From Halobacillus litoralis (lineage in GTDB: Bacteria > Bacillota > Bacilli > Bacillales > Halobacillaceae), in the NCBI RefSeq assembly GCF_004101865.1, contig NZ_CP026118.1:3055001-3119000 (forward strand): DNA of 64,000 bases, written 5' to 3'. Of the stretch, positions 43,590 through 52,246 are shown piece after piece (the stretch's first letter is position 1; every line of letters starts with the position of its first letter). The notes beneath the pieces were generated by a model. That model worked only from the letters and a program-made list of their open reading frames with translations. It made no database searches and was not told the origin of the DNA. Made by a program: the position numbers and the translations under genes.

Positions 43590-44263
43590 TTTTGTTCCCC
43601 CTCGCTGGCTAATTGTAAAATTAATGCTGCTTGGTAGGCAGCACCGAAACCATTATCAATATTGACTACGCTCATACCAGAGGCACAAGATGTAAGCATA
43701 GATAAAAGTGGAGTGAGACCTTCCATATGCGCCCCATACCCGACAGAAGTAGGTACTGCTATCACCGGACGGCGGACCAACCCACCGACTACACTCGGTA
43801 ATGCGCCTTCCATACCAGCTACTACGATCAAGACACTCGCTTTTGTAATTTCCTCACGGTGAGCGAGCAATCGATCGATCCCAGCTACTCCTACATCGTA
43901 AATTCTTTTAACAGGACATCCCATCCATTCAGCGGTAAGAGCAGCCTCCTCAGCAACAAACAAATCGGAGGTCCCGGCACAAAGAACAATTATTTCCGAT
44001 TGATACTGCTGAAGAGGTCTGCCGTATAGTAAGATTCGTGGAACAGAGTGGTAGACAGCTTCTGGAAAAAGGGCTGTAAGTTGTTCCGCTTTATCTTTAG
44101 AAAGACGTGTAACCATGACCCTCTCGTGTTTATCGATTAACAATTGCATGATTTGATAAATTTGTTCTGCCGATTTTCCCTCTCCGTAAATGACCTCTGG
44201 ATAGCCCGTTCGCCTTTCACGGTCAGTATCTACTTTAGAAAACCCTAAGTCTTCAAAACTCAT
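43586..44263 (-). CDS. larB: LarB, NaAD carboxylase/hydrolase of NPN synthesis
   Basis: 225 residues from ATG 44263 (AGGATGTGA upstream); the start at 44305 adds an atypical N-terminus. Contains FEDLGFSKVDTDRERRTGYPE and the AIR-carboxylase-like core VLCAGTSDLFVAEEAALTAE, GMEGALPSVVGGLV. First step of pincer cofactor synthesis from nicotinic acid adenine dinucleotide. Confidence 0.93.
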   Translation of the reverse strand: MSFEDLGFSKVDTDRERRTGYPEVIYGEGKSAEQIYQIMQLLIDKHERVMVTRLSKDKAEQLTALFPEAVYHSVPRILLYGRPLQQYQSEIIVLCAGTSDLFVAEEAALTAEWMGCPVKRIYDVGVAGIDRLLAHREEITKASVLIVVAGMEGALPSVVGGLVRRPVIAVPTSVGYGAHMEGLTPLLSMLTSCASGMSVVNIDNGFGAAYQAALILQLASEGEQK

Positions 44264-44636
44264 ACAGATCACATCCTGTTCTATTTTGATAAATAATTTC
44301 TGCAAGACACTAACATAATGAAAAATATAAATATTACTTGTTTTCTATTAATTAGAGAATCAGCACAATTAAAAAGAGGGTTGGCCGCCTCCTTTTAATT
44401 GTGAGGAATAAGGAACTATTAAACTGCCTCGAACAACATCTTCCTACTTCCTATCCTCGTAATCTGATTAAGTATAATCTTATAAGATACTCAAAAGTAC
44501 TGTATGACTGCTTCTCATCTTCTTTTTTAGAGAGTCCTGATTTTAGTTTCTTAATCTCTCATGAAAAGAAACTACTACAAGGGAATGTTTTACAGGTACG
44601 CGGTCTTGTAAATAATATATGAATTATCCGAATTTT
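44264..44636. other. Gene-free interval between larB and the CdaR regulator
   Basis: 373 bases. It holds the terminator at 44366-44402 (minus strand, for the regulator), the larBC promoter area at the left, and an unsupported 73-codon plus-strand ORF at 44401-44622. Nothing else recognised. Confidence 0.5.
44366..44402 (-). terminator. Terminator after the CdaR regulator
   Basis: Minus strand AAAAGGAGG-loop-CCTCTTTTTAATT; strong A/T flanks. Confidence 0.65.
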
Positions 44637-45746
44637 TCAAAGTTTACTAGAATGGTCTGGTCGATTATAAATCCACATGGCTACTTGAAGAATCAGGGCA
44701 TCTTCGAATTTCTTTGGATCATATCCGGTCTCTTTTATAATATTGTTCATTCGATAAAGAAGAGTATTTCGATGAACATACAAATCGTTAGCTGTTTGTT
44801 GCAAGTTTAAGTTATTTTTAAAAAAAGAGTTCAGTGTTTCAGCTTTGTTCTCATCGATACTCTTTAAAACTCGCTGTGAAAATCTCTTTGTGATTACTTC
44901 ATCGATTTGAAAAAACAAAGCTTTAGCTTCGATTTGAGCGAAGGATAGAAGGTCATTGTCTGAATCACTTATTTTTAATGTGATATCGCAGTCCAGATAG
45001 GATTGACTGAACTTCTCAATTTCTTGGAAAGTGAGGCTGTAGGACATTCGAAAGACAATATTTAATCTTTTCATAAGGTGATAAATGGATTTCACCTTAT
45101 TAAGCGCTCCCTCTTCCTCATGCCCTGATAGTGCGATGAAAACACGGTTTACGTTAATAAAACCAACAATAGCTTGGTTATTGCCTAAACATGTTTCTAG
45201 TTTTTGAATGAATACTCGGTTCAGGATGGGCTGCTCTTTAATTTGAATCACGATTGTGGTGAAAGGGGGGTGAAGTTGTAGACCGAGCAGGTTTAACCCT
45301 CTATGAATATCTTCTAAGGAAGGGGCGCTCTTGATTAGCTGTTCGATAATCATTTCCTTCGTCCGCTGCTTCCACTCCATTTGGGAAACGAGGAATTCCT
45401 GACGAATCATGAGTTCAGTTGTCATCTTAACGAGGTCACCAATATCCCCCATTTCATCAGGGTCCCCCGTAATCCCAATGACCCCAAGAATTTCGTTGTT
45501 AAAAACAATCGGGAGGTTTACTCCGGGCTGGGCACCTACCCACACTTCTTCATCGCTTGTATTGATAGCGAGGGTGCTTCTTTTTTTCAGCACTTCTACA
45601 GCACCTTCATGAACGGACCACACCCTTCTTTCGTCATGAGCAGCAATAATGATGCCTTCCATATTCATTATATTTACATTGCGATTCAATCTTAAGGATG
45701 TTTCCCTGACAATATCCTCGGCTATTTTTTTTGTTAATCCACTCAA
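44637..45746 (-). CDS. CdaR/SdaR-type sugar-diacid regulator
   Basis: 369 residues, TTG start with AAGGTGGGGAT upstream. N-terminal Diacid_rec domain (SLRLNRNVNIMNMEGIIIAA, NLPIVFNNEILGVIGITGDP), middle GGDEF-like region, and C-terminal PucR-type HTH (LQQTANDLYVHRNTLLYRMN). E. coli CdaR activates glycerate and glucarate genes. Divergent from glycerate kinase, so it most likely activates that operon in response to glycerate or a related acid. Confidence 0.9.
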   Translation of the reverse strand: MSGLTKKIAEDIVRETSLRLNRNVNIMNMEGIIIAAHDERRVWSVHEGAVEVLKKRSTLAINTSDEEVWVGAQPGVNLPIVFNNEILGVIGITGDPDEMGDIGDLVKMTTELMIRQEFLVSQMEWKQRTKEMIIEQLIKSAPSLEDIHRGLNLLGLQLHPPFTTIVIQIKEQPILNRVFIQKLETCLGNNQAIVGFINVNRVFIALSGHEEEGALNKVKSIYHLMKRLNIVFRMSYSLTFQEIEKFSQSYLDCDITLKISDSDNDLLSFAQIEAKALFFQIDEVITKRFSQRVLKSIDENKAETLNSFFKNNLNLQQTANDLYVHRNTLLYRMNNIIKETGYDPKKFEDALILQVAMWIYNRPDHSSKL

Positions 45747-45870
45747 ACTATCCCCACCTTCTATTTTTTGTATAATCTATACAAATTCCTTATAAAATAA
45801 GCGGTTATTTATGTATGGTATGCCTATATACAAATTTAGTCAATATTCGTATAATTTTAACTAGTTAGTT

Positions 45871-45884
45871 TGGAAGCGTTTTCT
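45871..45884 (+). promoter_or_regulatory. cre (CcpA) site before glycerate kinase
   Basis: TGGAAGCGTTTTCT, a good cre match placed directly before the Shine-Dalgarno TTGGAGG, where bound CcpA would block elongation. Confidence 0.65.
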
Positions 45885-45901
45885 TTGGAGGTTATTTTAT
45901 T

Positions 45902-47059
45902 ATGAAAATTATCATAGCACCTGATTCATTTAAAGGCAGTATGAGTGCAGTAGAGGCGGCAAATTCAATGAACAAAGGAATTCATAGCGTGTTTGAAAAT
46001 GCGGAAACAGTCCTTCTTCCTGTAGGTGATGGCGGGGAAGGGACGATGGAAACTTTAGTGGCGGCGACAGGAGGTTATGAGAGAGAGGTGAAAGTTTCAG
46101 ATCCTTTAGGTAACGAGGTTTCAGCTACTTACGGAATATTAGGGGACAGCAAAACATGTGTCATTGAAATGGCTACTGCTTCAGGACTCAAGCTCGCCCC
46201 TGAGGGTACTTCTCCATTAAATACGACTACTTACGGAACAGGTCAGCTCATTAAACAGGGGCTTGATGATGGATTTGCGAACTTTATTTTGGCTTTGGGA
46301 GGTTCGTCAACCAATGATGGGGGAGCTGGCATGCTGCAAGCTCTTGGAATGAAACTTTTGGACCGTAAAGGGAAAGAAGTACGTTTTGGTGGAGGTGCTC
46401 TAAATGAAATTTATGAAATTGACCCAAGGGGTTTTGATCAACGTATCAGATCAGGCAACTTCATGATTGCCTCTGATGTACAAAATCCACTTATAGGCAG
46501 TAACGGAGCTTCTTATGTTTTCGGTCCCCAAAAAGGCGCAAGTAAAGAGGAAGTGGAAATATTAGACACCAACATGGCACATTGGGCAGATAAAGTGAAA
46601 CAGGTAACAGGAGTGCGTTTGCATGATCGCCCAGGTGCCGGGGCAGCTGGGGGGATTGGGGGCGCCTTTCAAGCTTTTTTTCCATCGGTAATGAACCGGG
46701 GGATTGACGTGGTGCTTGGTTACATCAATATGGAGGAACATCTGGAAGGAGCAGATCTGGTTATTACTGGAGAAGGAAAAGTTGACCGCCAGACCACTTC
46801 TGGAAAAACCCCAATGGGCGTAGCACAGTTGGCCAAACAAAAAGAAGTCCCTAGTATTATTATTGCTGGAGCAGTCGGAGAAGGTATTGATTCGCTTTAT
46901 GACTTTGGTGTCGTCAGTGTAACTAGCATGATGAGTAGACCTATGACACTTAAGGAAGCGGTGAATGAGGCTGAGAATCTGTTAGCAAGCTGTACAGAGC
47001 AAGTGGTGAGAGCTTACTTCTATCAAAGTCTAGAGAGTAAAAGGAGGATGATGTTATGA
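45902..47059 (+). CDS. glxK: Glycerate 2-kinase
   Basis: 385 residues; TTTGGAGG upstream. Type I glycerate kinase: MKIIIAPDSFKGSMSAVEAA, PVGDGGEGTMETL, LALGGSSTNDGGAGMLQALG, ITGEGKVDRQTTSGKTP. Makes 2-phosphoglycerate from D-glycerate. Start of an operon with a KdgT-type permease, LarA and LarE; its stop overlaps the permease ATG. Confidence 0.95.
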   Translation: MKIIIAPDSFKGSMSAVEAANSMNKGIHSVFENAETVLLPVGDGGEGTMETLVAATGGYEREVKVSDPLGNEVSATYGILGDSKTCVIEMATASGLKLAPEGTSPLNTTTYGTGQLIKQGLDDGFANFILALGGSSTNDGGAGMLQALGMKLLDRKGKEVRFGGGALNEIYEIDPRGFDQRIRSGNFMIASDVQNPLIGSNGASYVFGPQKGASKEEVEILDTNMAHWADKVKQVTGVRLHDRPGAGAAGGIGGAFQAFFPSVMNRGIDVVLGYINMEEHLEGADLVITGEGKVDRQTTSGKTPMGVAQLAKQKEVPSIIIAGAVGEGIDSLYDFGVVSVTSMMSRPMTLKEAVNEAENLLASCTEQVVRAYFYQSLESKRRMML

Positions 47060-48195
47060 GAATTAAAGATACAATTGAGAAAGTACCTGGAGGTCTGATG
47101 GTCGTTCCACTTTTACTTGGTGCATTGTTGAATACCATTGATCAAATGCATATTCCTGTGGTGATGAATGTATTACAAGCACTGGGAGCTCCTGAAACCG
47201 AGGAAGGTTACTTCGAGTTCCTGAGGATTGGCGGGTTTTCACAAGAACTGTTTAAAGACAGTGCTCTTGTGCTTATTGCCTTATTTCTTTTCTGTGTAGG
47301 AAGTCAGATGAACCTAAAAGTAGGAAAGGTTGCCATTAAAAAAGGAGCACTTATTACTGTTACCAAGTATTTGACAGGGCTTGGTGTGGGGATGGCTTTT
47401 GGTTATTTCTTTGATCCGATGAGCGGGTTATTTGGCCTTTCCACTCTCGCGATTATTGCTGGAATGACAAACAGTAATAGCGGAATGTACGCAGCATTAA
47501 CTGGTCAATATGGTAATCGATCGGATGTGGGTGGTTTATCAATACTTGCGATTAATGATGGTCCTTTCTTAACCTTGTTATCCTTAGGTATCCTTGGAAC
47601 TTCTTTTCCTATGATTTCATTTATCGCAGTATTGCTTCCGATAACTATAGGAATGGTACTAGGGAACCTCGATCCAAAAATCAGAGAATTCCTGAGACCC
47701 GGGGAAGCAATAACGATTCCATTTTTCGCTTTCTCTCTGGGGGCAGGAATGAATCTAGCAAACTTCTTTAATCCTACCGTGTTAACCGGTGGACTGACCA
47801 TCGCGTTTTTAACAGTACTTCTTACAGGAGGAATGGGTATTCTTGCGTTTAAGCTGTTCAAAGAGAAGAGTTATATTGCTCCTGTATCGGAAGCATCCAC
47901 GGCTGGAAACGCAGCGGCTACCCCCGCAGCCGTAGCCGCGGCAGCAGCCGGAGCAGCAGGATCTGGTGCCATGACACAGGCTGAAGCGGAGGCCATCCAG
48001 AATATTGTACCAATAGCAACAGCCCAAATATCCATATCTACCATTGCGACTGCTTTACTCTGCCCTGTGTTAGTAATTTTAGTTGATAAATATCAGAGAA
48101 GGAAAGGGATATACGGAAATCGAGAAGATCTCGGGACCCATTCTGAAAAAAGAGAAGTTACAGAAGAAGAGACAAAGAGAGTTGTAAATAATTGA
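47056..48195 (+). CDS. KdgT-family permease, probable glycerate/sugar-acid importer
   Basis: 379 residues, paralogue of the permease at 28825 (MRIKDTIEKVPGGLMVVPLL compared with MKIKATLERIPGGMMVVPLI). Family motif STAGNAAATPAAVA, followed by an extra Ala/Gly-rich segment and a charged C-terminal tail. About 11 helices. Sandwiched between glycerate kinase and a nickel-dependent racemase, so it likely imports glycerate or another 2-hydroxy acid. Confidence 0.85.
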   Translation: MRIKDTIEKVPGGLMVVPLLLGALLNTIDQMHIPVVMNVLQALGAPETEEGYFEFLRIGGFSQELFKDSALVLIALFLFCVGSQMNLKVGKVAIKKGALITVTKYLTGLGVGMAFGYFFDPMSGLFGLSTLAIIAGMTNSNSGMYAALTGQYGNRSDVGGLSILAINDGPFLTLLSLGILGTSFPMISFIAVLLPITIGMVLGNLDPKIREFLRPGEAITIPFFAFSLGAGMNLANFFNPTVLTGGLTIAFLTVLLTGGMGILAFKLFKEKSYIAPVSEASTAGNAAATPAAVAAAAAGAAGSGAMTQAEAEAIQNIVPIATAQISISTIATALLCPVLVILVDKYQRRKGIYGNREDLGTHSEKREVTEEETKRVVNN

Positions 48196-48263
48196 ATATT
48201 TTTTAAATTCATAAATTTGTACACTATATTATGATAAAATGCATAAGTGCAAGGAGGGAAGTT

Positions 48264-49526
48264 ATGGAAACAGAGATTTTGTATGGTAAAAAAGGTTTGA
48301 CCGTTGATTTACCAGAGGATTCATTTATTATAGAACCGAAAAACTTACCTGAAATAGAAGATGAAAACGAGGCAGTATTAAAAGCTTTGAGAAATCCGAT
48401 TGGAACAGGTCCATTAAAAGAGTCGGTCTCTTCAACCGACACGGTGTCAATTGTGATCAGTGATATTACACGTCCCACCCCGAATCATATCCTGGTTCCA
48501 TTAATAATTAAAGAACTGGACCATGTCCCCTTGGAGAATATTGTGATTATCAATGGGACAGGGACCCACCGTGATCAAACGAGAGAAGAATTTATTCAGA
48601 TGCTTGGCGAGTGGGTAGTGAATAATATTCGAATTGTGAACAATCACTGTCATGAGAAGGATGAGCACGTCAATCTTGGTAAAAGCAAGTTTGGATGTGA
48701 TATTTATCTGAACAAGGAGTATGTAGAATCCGACTTTAGAATTGTCACAGGTTTTATCGAACCTCACTTTTTCGCTGGTTTTTCAGGTGGTCCTAAAGGA
48801 ATTATGCCAGGTATAGCAGGTATTGAAACGATTATGACCTTTCATAACGCCAGAATGATTGGTGACCCTCTATCAACTTGGGGGAATATGGTGAACAATC
48901 CGGTTCAGGATATGACCCGTGAAATTAATAGTTATTGCAAACCTGATTTTATGCTGAATGTTACCTTGAACCGCGAGAAGGACATTACAGAAGTCTTCGC
49001 TGGTGAATTATATGAAGCTCACGATGTAGGGTGTGCATTTGCAAAAGAACATACGATGTATAAATGTAAGGAACGTTTTGACGTCGTCATTGTTTCTAAC
49101 TCTGGCTACCCATTAGACCAAAATTTATATCAGGCTGTAAAAGGAATGAGTGCTGCCCACAAAATAGTTAAAGAAGGGGGGGCCGTCATAGTAGCTTCAG
49201 AGTGTTCCGATGGCCTCCCGGACCATGGGAATTACTCGAAGATCTTTGACATGGCTGAAACACCTCAACAATTGCTGGACATGATCAACAATCCGGACTT
49301 TAAAATGTTTGACCAATGGCAGGTACAAAAGCAGGCTGTGGTACAGGTATGGGCCGATGTACACATATATTCAACTCTTACAGATGAACAAGTTAGAGGG
49401 ACTATGTTGCATCCAGTCAATTCAATTGAACAGACAGTGCAAGATTTGAAGGGGAAATATGGTGAAGATATGAGTATAGCTGTTCTTCCGTTAGGTCCTT
49501 TAACAATCCCTTACGTCGAAGAATAA
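48264..49526 (+). CDS. larA: LarA-type nickel-dependent 2-hydroxyacid racemase/epimerase
   Basis: 420 residues from ATG 48264 after AAGGAGG. NPN-binding and catalytic residues are present: GTHRDQT (His), the EPHFFAGFSGGPKG stretch (His and the Lys that binds the cofactor), and MTFHNAR (His); DITRPTPNHI near residue 70. LarA homologues include lactate, malate, phenyllactate racemases and gluconate 2-epimerase. Here the glycerate kinase neighbour suggests it interconverts glycerate enantiomers or a related acid; lactate is the default alternative. Confidence 0.92.
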   Translation: METEILYGKKGLTVDLPEDSFIIEPKNLPEIEDENEAVLKALRNPIGTGPLKESVSSTDTVSIVISDITRPTPNHILVPLIIKELDHVPLENIVIINGTGTHRDQTREEFIQMLGEWVVNNIRIVNNHCHEKDEHVNLGKSKFGCDIYLNKEYVESDFRIVTGFIEPHFFAGFSGGPKGIMPGIAGIETIMTFHNARMIGDPLSTWGNMVNNPVQDMTREINSYCKPDFMLNVTLNREKDITEVFAGELYEAHDVGCAFAKEHTMYKCKERFDVVIVSNSGYPLDQNLYQAVKGMSAAHKIVKEGGAVIVASECSDGLPDHGNYSKIFDMAETPQQLLDMINNPDFKMFDQWQVQKQAVVQVWADVHIYSTLTDEQVRGTMLHPVNSIEQTVQDLKGKYGEDMSIAVLPLGPLTIPYVEE

Positions 49527-49556
49527 ATAATAAATATAAAAGGTGGTAAGAACATA

Positions 49557-50393
49557 ATGAATACAACCCTTAGTGATAAGAATCGCCAATTAAGTGACAT
49601 TCTCTCCGGGATGAATAGGGTTCTTGTAGCTTTCTCTGGTGGTGTCGATAGCACATTAGTGTTAAAGCGCGCGCAGCAGGAACTAGGATCTTCGAATGTA
49701 CTTGCTGTAGTGGTTGCCTCTGAACTATTCCGCAAAGAAGAATTTGAAGGTGCTATTAACTTGGCAAATGATATGGGGGCGCGTGTTCACAAAACTGAAA
49801 TAAATGAACTTGATGATGAAGAAATTGCTTCAAATAATCCCGATAGCTGGTATTATAGTAAGAAATTACTCTACAAGCATTTAAATCAACTAGCTGATGA
49901 ATGGGGTTATGATTACGTATTGGATGGTATGATCATGGATGATTTAGAAGACTTTAGACCAGGTTTAAGGGCAAGAGAGGAATTAGGGATTCGGAGTGTA
50001 CTTCAGGAATCGAATATGTACAAGGATGAAGTCCGTGAACTATCTAAGCATCTTGAAATACCTGTTTGGAATAAACCTGCTTCATGTAGTCTAGCTTCTC
50101 GCATTCCCTATGGAACTAAGTTAGATAAGAAAAAGATTGAGCAGGTCGACCAAGCTGAAAGGTTTGTTGCAAAGCTTGGTTTTGATCCAGTACGTATACG
50201 TCATCACGGGAGTGTTGCACGAATAGAAGTGATTCCTGAAAAAATAGAAGAACTATTGAGCAATCGTGAGCAGATTCAAACTGAGCTAAAATCAATTGGA
50301 TTTAAATACGTAGCGATAGACCTTGAAGGGTACAGAACGGGAAGTATGAATGAAGTATTGGATGGGAACTCAATTGATAAAGTGGTTAATTAA
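49557..50393 (+). CDS. larE: LarE, sulfur-donating enzyme of NPN synthesis
   Basis: 278 residues; AAAGGTGGTAAG upstream. ATP-pyrophosphatase loop AFSGGVDSTLVLKRA; NKPASCSLASRIPYG carries the Cys expected for the sacrificial-sulfur type of LarE. Converts the dicarboxylated nucleotide to the dithiocarboxylate that LarC metallates. Followed by a strong terminator. Confidence 0.95.
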   Translation: MNTTLSDKNRQLSDILSGMNRVLVAFSGGVDSTLVLKRAQQELGSSNVLAVVVASELFRKEEFEGAINLANDMGARVHKTEINELDDEEIASNNPDSWYYSKKLLYKHLNQLADEWGYDYVLDGMIMDDLEDFRPGLRAREELGIRSVLQESNMYKDEVRELSKHLEIPVWNKPASCSLASRIPYGTKLDKKKIEQVDQAERFVAKLGFDPVRIRHHGSVARIEVIPEKIEELLSNREQIQTELKSIGFKYVAIDLEGYRTGSMNEVLDGNSIDKVVN

Positions 50394-50813
50394 GGGGATT
50401 TTTTGATTTCGTGAGTTATTAAAAGAATAGCAAATGAAAAATTGCCTGTTTCGAGTTTATTCCGAAACAGGCAATTTTTTTATTATCACACAATGCTTGA
50501 GGCATTAATCGTATTGTTGATGAAGGACAAAAGGATATAATAAATACCTATAACGAAAGTCATGAAACTGCACAAGAAGAGCGAATCGCTTATGTAACAC
50601 TAGTACTTTATTGTAGCAACACTCAGGCACTCTTTAAATGTTAAAAGAAGTAGAAAGAGCATATATACTGTCGGAATATGTGGAACGATTTATTAAGTAA
50701 TATCTTAAAACCCATTGAATTATCAAAGTAATTGTGTGAAAATTATGAATATAACTTGTAGGACGACCATCGTGGTACGTCCTACAAGGAGAAAATGTAG
50801 GGGGTAACTGATT
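50394..50813. other. Gene-free interval between larE and the GntR regulator
   Basis: 420 bases. After the larE terminator an open but startless stretch of about 46 codons (50501-50641) lacks a ribosome site, and the rest is AT-rich with the regulator promoter expected at 50700-50790. I recognise nothing further. Confidence 0.5.
50442..50481 (+). terminator. Terminator of the larA-larE operon
   Basis: TTGCCTGTTTCG-loop-CGAAACAGGCAA followed by TTTTTTT. Confidence 0.92.
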
Positions 50814-51539
50814 ATGAAGTTGGCTAACAGAAGTTTATATTTACAAGCTAGAGACATGATTTTCGAATTAATAAATGAAAATCTTGAGCCGATGGAGAAA
50901 ATCCCATCTGAACAAAAATTATCAGCGAAGTTGGGAGTTAGTAGGAACACAATCCGAGAGGCCATCCGAACTTTGGAGCAAGAAGGCTTTTTGTTCAGTA
51001 AGCAAGGGGTAGGGACGTTTGTGATTGGATCTAAAAATAGTTTGAAAACCAACATAGCAACACTAGAGAGCTCTACAAACATTATTGAAGCTCAAGGTTA
51101 CATGCCGGGTACGATGAATGTATTTTCTAAGATACAAACTGCTTCTCCGGTAGTTTGTAAGCAGCTTTCCCTGGGTGATAAGAATAAGGAAGTTTTATAT
51201 ATTGAGAGGGTCCGTACAGCTGATGAACACCCAGTAGTTTATGTAGAGGATTATATCCCTTATATAAATGGGATGGAACATGAATATCGGGAGAAATACT
51301 ATGAATCATTATCAAAATTCCTTGATAAGTTCGGGATGGAGATTTCTTTCTCCATTTGTTCTATTAAAGCGGTGATCAGTGACGACAAAATCGCTTCAAA
51401 ATTACAATTGAATGAACAGAGTGCATTGTTATTGTTGAAGCAGACTCACTATTCGAACAGTGGAATTCCTGTCCTATTTTCGGACAGTTATTATCTAAGT
51501 GATAAGTTTGAATTCAATGTGATCAGGAAGAAGGGGTGA
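50814..51539 (+). CDS. GntR/HutC-type (UTRA) transcriptional regulator
   Basis: 241 residues; TAGGGGGTAACTG before ATG. Winged helix LEPMEKIPSEQKLSAKLGVS, NTIREAIRTLEQEGF in the first 75 residues, then a UTRA effector domain (ERVRTADEHPVVYVEDYIP, LLLLKQTHYSNSGIPVLFSD). Same direction as, and 68 bases before, the ECF transporter gene, so probably the operon's own ligand-responsive repressor. Confidence 0.9.
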   Translation: MKLANRSLYLQARDMIFELINENLEPMEKIPSEQKLSAKLGVSRNTIREAIRTLEQEGFLFSKQGVGTFVIGSKNSLKTNIATLESSTNIIEAQGYMPGTMNVFSKIQTASPVVCKQLSLGDKNKEVLYIERVRTADEHPVVYVEDYIPYINGMEHEYREKYYESLSKFLDKFGMEISFSICSIKAVISDDKIASKLQLNEQSALLLLKQTHYSNSGIPVLFSDSYYLSDKFEFNVIRKKG

Positions 51540-51607
51540 TAATGTCCTTATAAAATGTATCTGAAGGCATGATGTTTCTCTGATTTATTTAAAAGGAGGT
51601 AAACAGA

Positions 51608-52246
51608 ATGAGTACAGTGGTAAAAGCGGTTTCGAATAGCAGAAAAATGAAGAGGCTTACTACGGTAGACATCGTACTTATTGCCATTTTGGCTATTGTA
51701 AACGGGGTGGCCATGACTTATATCGCTATGCTTAATCAGCTGCTCACCGCTATAGGTGGACCAATTCTGACATCGATCACTCTTGGTCTTTACAGCATTT
51801 CTGGTGTTTTAGCTGCTTATATTATTCGAAAACCGGGAGTCGCATTTTTCACTCTGACTTTAGCAGGTGTAGTCCAAATCATCTCTGGTAATCCGAATGG
51901 ATTGGTTTCGTTAATTGCAGCAACTACAGACGGATTGGGTGTGGAAATTGGGTTCGCATTATTCCGGTATAAACGTTGGGATTGGTTAAGCACGGCTGTG
52001 GCAGGTCTGCTAGCAGTTCCTCTATGGTTTATAGTCGCTTCCTTTTGGTTCGGTTATTACAAATGGGGAATCACAATACTCTTGATTGCATTTGTCATCC
52101 GTTGTGTGAGTGGCATAATTCTATCTGGCTGGTTGAGCAAAATTGTAGGGGATATCTTAGCTGGGACAAACATATTAAAAGGATTCAATATTCATAAGCA
52201 ACGTAAGAAAGAGGTGAATAAGGATGAATCCCACTATTCAGCTTAA
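51608..52246 (+). CDS. ykoE: ECF transporter substrate-specificity protein, YkoE family
   Basis: 212 residues; AAAAGGAGGT upstream. Six or so helices with the YkoE-type pattern: GGPILTSITLGLY, LAAYIIRKPG, ISGNPNGL, TDGLGVEIGF, and a hydrophilic Lys-rich tail. In B. subtilis YkoE is predicted to bind thiamine or its pyrimidine precursor. The operon context here (phosphorylase, phosphatase, oxidative enzymes) points to a different, possibly nucleoside, ligand. Overlaps the ATPase gene. Confidence 0.8.
   Translation: MSTVVKAVSNSRKMKRLTTVDIVLIAILAIVNGVAMTYIAMLNQLLTAIGGPILTSITLGLYSISGVLAAYIIRKPGVAFFTLTLAGVVQIISGNPNGLVSLIAATTDGLGVEIGFALFRYKRWDWLSTAVAGLLAVPLWFIVASFWFGYYKWGITILLIAFVIRCVSGIILSGWLSKIVGDILAGTNILKGFNIHKQRKKEVNKDESHYSA

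Noticed and set aside
44401..44622. 73-codon plus-strand ORF between larB and CdaR
   Set aside because: Its GTG start is at the edge of a terminator stem with no ribosome site, and it reads against neighbouring transcription.
50501..50641. Open stretch of about 46 codons after larE (contains DEGQKDIINTYNESHETAQE)
   Set aside because: It has plausible coding character but no start codon or ribosome site and I recognise no parent gene; at most a decayed fragment.
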